From UBA4615 sp044371545 (GTDB taxonomy: Bacteria > Pseudomonadota > Gammaproteobacteria > Burkholderiales > Burkholderiaceae_E), in contig JBILTM010000190.1 in the NCBI GenBank assembly GCA_044371545.1, positions 1-9,770 on the forward strand: DNA of 9,770 bases, given 5' to 3'. The translations under genes were made by a program, and so were the position numbers. The notes beneath the pieces were generated by a model. That model was not told the DNA's origin. It saw only the letters and a program-made list of their open reading frames with translations, and ran no database searches. Positions 7,544 through 9,770 of the stretch are shown in pieces; position 1 is the stretch's first letter, and each line of letters starts with the position of its first letter.

Positions 7544-9070
7544 TCAGGCGATCGCGATGCCGGAGTCGGCCTCGCACCAGCGGCGCGCGAGGTCGAACTC
7601 GTCGGGCGTCTCGGCGTGCAGGCGATAGAGGGGCCGGCCGGCGCGCACCGCGTCGCCCAGCCGCACGAAGAGGTCCAGCCCCGCGCCGGGGCTCGCCGGC
7701 GCGCCCGCGTGGCGCGCGGCGCGCGCGAGGCGCAGGTGGTCGAAGCCGGTCACGCGTCCGTCGCGCGGTGCGGTGATCTCCGCGACCAGGCGGCCGGGCG
7801 CGAGCGGCACCGCTCGACGCCCCTGCGCGTCGACGATCGCGGCCATCTTCGCCGCGGCGCGGCCCGACTCCAGGATGTCGCGCGCGAGCGCCTCGCCGTC
7901 GCCGCCGCGCACGTCGGGGTCGAACTCCAGGATCCGGCCGGCGAGGCGGATCGACTTCGCGCGCAGGTCGGCGGGCGCGTCCGGGTCGTTCGCGAGCACC
8001 GCCATCACGTCGCGCGCCTCGAGCACCGGGCCGACGCCGCGGCCGATCGGCTGCGAGCCGTCGGTGATCGTCACCTCGACGTGCAGCCCCATCGCACGAC
8101 CGACGTGCTCGAAGGTCTTGCGCAGCCGCTGCGCGTCGGCGAGGCTGCGGACCTTCGCGCTCGGGCCGACCGGGATGTCGAGCAGCAGCCGCGTCGAGCC
8201 CGCGGCGAGCTTCTTCGCGAGGATCGAGGCGACCATCAGCCCGGGCGAGTCGAGCGCGAGCGGGCGCTCGACCGAGATCAGCAGGTCGTCGAGCGGGGCG
8301 AGGCGCGCGGTGCCGCCCCAGGCGATGCAGCCGCGCTCGCGCTCGACGATCCGGCGGATCCGGTCCATCGGCAGTTCGACCGCGGCGAGCACCTCCATCG
8401 TGTCGGCAGTGCCTGCGGGCGAGGTGATCGCGCGGCTCGAGGTCTTCGGGAACAGCATCCCGTGCGCGGCGACGATCGGCACGACGACCATCGAGGTCCG
8501 GTTGCCCGGGATGCCGCCGATGCAGTGCTTGTCGACCACCAGCGGCTCGCGCCAGTCGAGCCGGTCGCCGGTCTCGAGCATCGCGCGGGTCAGCGCGAGG
8601 ATCTCGTCGCGCTCGAGGTCGTCGCGCCCGCAGGCCACGAGGAAGGCGGCGATCTCGCTCCTCGAGTAGCGGCGCGCGACCACGTCGCGGGCGATCGCGC
8701 GCATCGCGGCCAGGTCGAGCGGCTCGCCCTGGAGCTTGCGCCGCACGCCGTCGAGCGAAGCCGGGCGAGGGGCCGGCGCGATGCGGACCGGGGTGCCCTC
8801 GGGCAGGCCGAGCAGCGCGAACGCCTGCTGCGACAGGCCGAGCTCGTCGGCGCCGACGATGCCCGCGCCGTCGACCACGTTGAGGACCGCGAGCAGGGGC
8901 TGCGCGTCGTCCGGGGCGTCGGCGGCGCGGATCGCGACCTTCGAGGCCGCCCGCAGCGCGTCGATCCGGCAGGCGGCGCAGCCGCGCGCGAGATAGGCGA
9001 CGTTCTCCGCGTCGGTGTCGATGCCGACCGCCCGCAGGCGCAGGCTCGTCGAGGCGGTGCTCGGTCGCAT
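7544..9070 (-). CDS. AMP phosphorylase / thymidine phosphorylase-family protein
   Basis: 508 residues from ATG 9070-9068. It belongs to the long 'type 2' branch shared with archaeal AMP phosphorylase, not to the ~440-residue classical DeoA. It has an extra N-terminal domain of about 85 residues, then DKHCIGGIPGNRT (180-192, DeoA has DKHSTGGVGD) and KTSSRAITSPAGTADTMEV (209-227), the phosphate/nucleoside-binding signatures of the branch. The C-terminal barrel follows (VAEITAPRDGRV onward, with GLDLFVRLGDAV). Members split nucleosides or nucleoside 5'-monophosphates with phosphate to give a base and (5-phospho)ribose 1-phosphate. Whether this one uses thymidine/uridine or AMP/CMP/UMP cannot be told by eye. 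Its partner gene is the Prs homologue; the CDF gene lies 40 bases upstream on the same strand. Free uracil released by it could feed the facing URC operon (inference). Confidence 0.9.
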   Translation of the reverse strand: MRPSTASTSLRLRAVGIDTDAENVAYLARGCAACRIDALRAASKVAIRAADAPDDAQPLLAVLNVVDGAGIVGADELGLSQQAFALLGLPEGTPVRIAPAPRPASLDGVRRKLQGEPLDLAAMRAIARDVVARRYSRSEIAAFLVACGRDDLERDEILALTRAMLETGDRLDWREPLVVDKHCIGGIPGNRTSMVVVPIVAAHGMLFPKTSSRAITSPAGTADTMEVLAAVELPMDRIRRIVERERGCIAWGGTARLAPLDDLLISVERPLALDSPGLMVASILAKKLAAGSTRLLLDIPVGPSAKVRSLADAQRLRKTFEHVGRAMGLHVEVTITDGSQPIGRGVGPVLEARDVMAVLANDPDAPADLRAKSIRLAGRILEFDPDVRGGDGEALARDILESGRAAAKMAAIVDAQGRRAVPLAPGRLVAEITAPRDGRVTGFDHLRLARAARHAGAPASPGAGLDLFVRLGDAVRAGRPLYRLHAETPDEFDLARRWCEADSGIAIA

Positions 9071-9076
9071 GGGCCG

Positions 9077-9105
9077 ATTGTAGCCGCGCCGTCGCGGCCG
9101 GTCGG
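9077..9105 (-). promoter_or_regulatory. Candidate promoter giving a near-leaderless phosphorylase mRNA
   Basis: On the minus strand TACAAT (complement of 9077-9082; five of six to consensus) lies six bases before the ATG at 9070. A weak -35, CCGACC (complement of 9100-9105), is 17 bp further up and keeps only the GAC core. Transcription would start at or very near the ATG, and no Shine-Dalgarno sequence is visible, consistent with a leaderless start. Confidence 0.35.
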
Positions 9106-9110
9106 CGGCG

Positions 9111-9770
9111 TCAGGCGGCGTGGGGCTCGAGGTGCGTGACGACCGTCGCGTTCGGCACGATCGCGCCGAGCGTCGCCTCGACCTCGTCGGCGATGTCGTG
9201 CGCGACGTCGACCGTCCATGCACCCGGCACCAGCACGACGACGTCGATCCAGGTGTGGGCGCCCGCGCGGCGCGTGCGCAGCCCGCGCCAGCCCACGCCA
9301 CGCGGCGCGAGCGCGTCGAGCGCCTCGCGCAGCCGCGCCTGCTCGGGCTCGCCGAGGCTGCGGTCCATCAGCCCGTCGACCGACGCGCGGACCAGCCGGA
9401 AGCCTTCGAACAGGATGTTCAGGCCGACCGCGATCGCGATCAGCGGGTCGAGCACCAGCCAGCCGGTCAGCGCGACCGCGCCGAGTCCGACCACGACGCC
9501 GATCGAGGTGACGACGTCGGTCATCAGGTGCCGGGAGTCGGCCTCGAGCGCGATCGAGTCGAAGCGCTTCGCCGCCCGCCGCAGCGCAATCGCGACGCCG
9601 AAGTTGATCGCCGTCGCGAGCGCCGAGACCGCGAGGCCGGGTCCGAGCGCCTCGAGCGGATGCGGCGATACGATCCGTTCGGCGGCGGCCCAGATGATCG
9701 CTGCCGCCGCGCCGAAGATCAGGATGCCCTCGAAGCCGCTCGAGAAGTACTCGGCCTTCGAGTGGCCGAA
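9111..9770 (-). CDS. Cation diffusion facilitator (CDF) transporter, 5' end beyond window
   Basis: The frame is open to the right edge, so the start and roughly the first 70-80 residues are missing; 219 residues are visible, ending at TGA 9113-9111. CDF proteins are inner-membrane proton antiporters that export Zn, Mn, Fe or Co. The visible part starts with FGHSKAEYFSSGFEGILI, the conserved loop leading into membrane helix 3. Helix 4 follows, then ADSRHLMTDVVTS with the helix-5 HxxxD metal site, then helix 6 (LDPLIAIAVGLNILFEGF). The C-terminal part, from about RASVDGLMDRSL to the end, is the cytoplasmic dimerisation domain with the expected HTWIDVVVLVPG strand. Metal specificity cannot be assigned. 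It lies 40 bases upstream of the phosphorylase gene on the same strand, so read-through is possible, but a separate promoter candidate sits in that gap. Confidence 0.92.
   Translation of the reverse strand, partial: FGHSKAEYFSSGFEGILIFGAAAAIIWAAAERIVSPHPLEALGPGLAVSALATAINFGVAIALRRAAKRFDSIALEADSRHLMTDVVTSIGVVVGLGAVALTGWLVLDPLIAIAVGLNILFEGFRLVRASVDGLMDRSLGEPEQARLREALDALAPRGVGWRGLRTRRAGAHTWIDVVVLVPGAWTVDVAHDIADEVEATLGAIVPNATVVTHLEPHAA

Noticed and set aside
7544..9070. Calling this gene deoA
   Set aside because: It has the extra N-terminal domain and the DKHxIGGxPGNRT signature of the AMP-phosphorylase branch, not the DKHSTGGVGD of classical DeoA.
7301..9139. Long plus-strand frame opposite the phosphorylase gene
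   Set aside because: Antisense to a well-conserved enzyme and made of Arg/Ala/Asp-rich sequence without motifs.

Overview
This is a very GC-rich, gene-dense stretch of bacterial chromosome. It shows no mobile elements, RNA genes or CRISPR array, and no gene-free stretch longer than about 125 bases. Protein families and base composition fit a high-GC Pseudomonadota. Betaproteobacteria/Burkholderiales is my best guess, partly from the inserted segment in the Pol IV thumb-side region and the style of the M20 peptidase and SDR proteins. That placement is inference, not proof.

Layout, left to right: (1) the 3' part of an M20 metallopeptidase gene (+), running convergently into (2) a Y-family DNA polymerase IV gene, dinB (-); (3) a divergently transcribed SDR-type oxidoreductase (+) sharing a 41-bp intergenic region with dinB; (4) a three-gene operon (+), 3438-6596, encoding a GTP-cyclohydrolase-II-like protein (URC1 type), a DUF1688 protein (URC4 type) and a uracil phosphoribosyltransferase (URC6/Upp type); (5) convergent to it, a minus-strand set read right to left: a cation diffusion facilitator (cut by the right edge), an AMP phosphorylase/thymidine phosphorylase-family enzyme, and a ribose-phosphate pyrophosphokinase (PRPP synthetase) homologue.

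The core of the window is the URC1-URC4-URC6 operon. In the yeast Lachancea kluyveri these three families make up a uracil catabolic route that uses neither dihydropyrimidine dehydrogenase nor the Rut monooxygenase. Uracil is first activated to a nucleotide with PRPP, a cyclohydrolase-like enzyme then opens the pyrimidine ring, and URC4 acts downstream; urea and 3-hydroxypropionate are the reported products. The gene next door would make PRPP (the URC6 co-substrate), and the gene beyond it would release bases from nucleosides or nucleotides. The whole 3.4-9.1 kb block can therefore be read as a pyrimidine salvage and degradation neighbourhood. No urea-handling enzyme, pyrimidine transporter or dedicated regulator is visible here.

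The oddest single protein is the SDR: the position of its catalytic Tyr holds Glu, while the rest of the Rossmann and active-site signature is intact. All three convergent or tail intergenic gaps carry GC-rich inverted repeats without U-tracts, which may be compact terminators.
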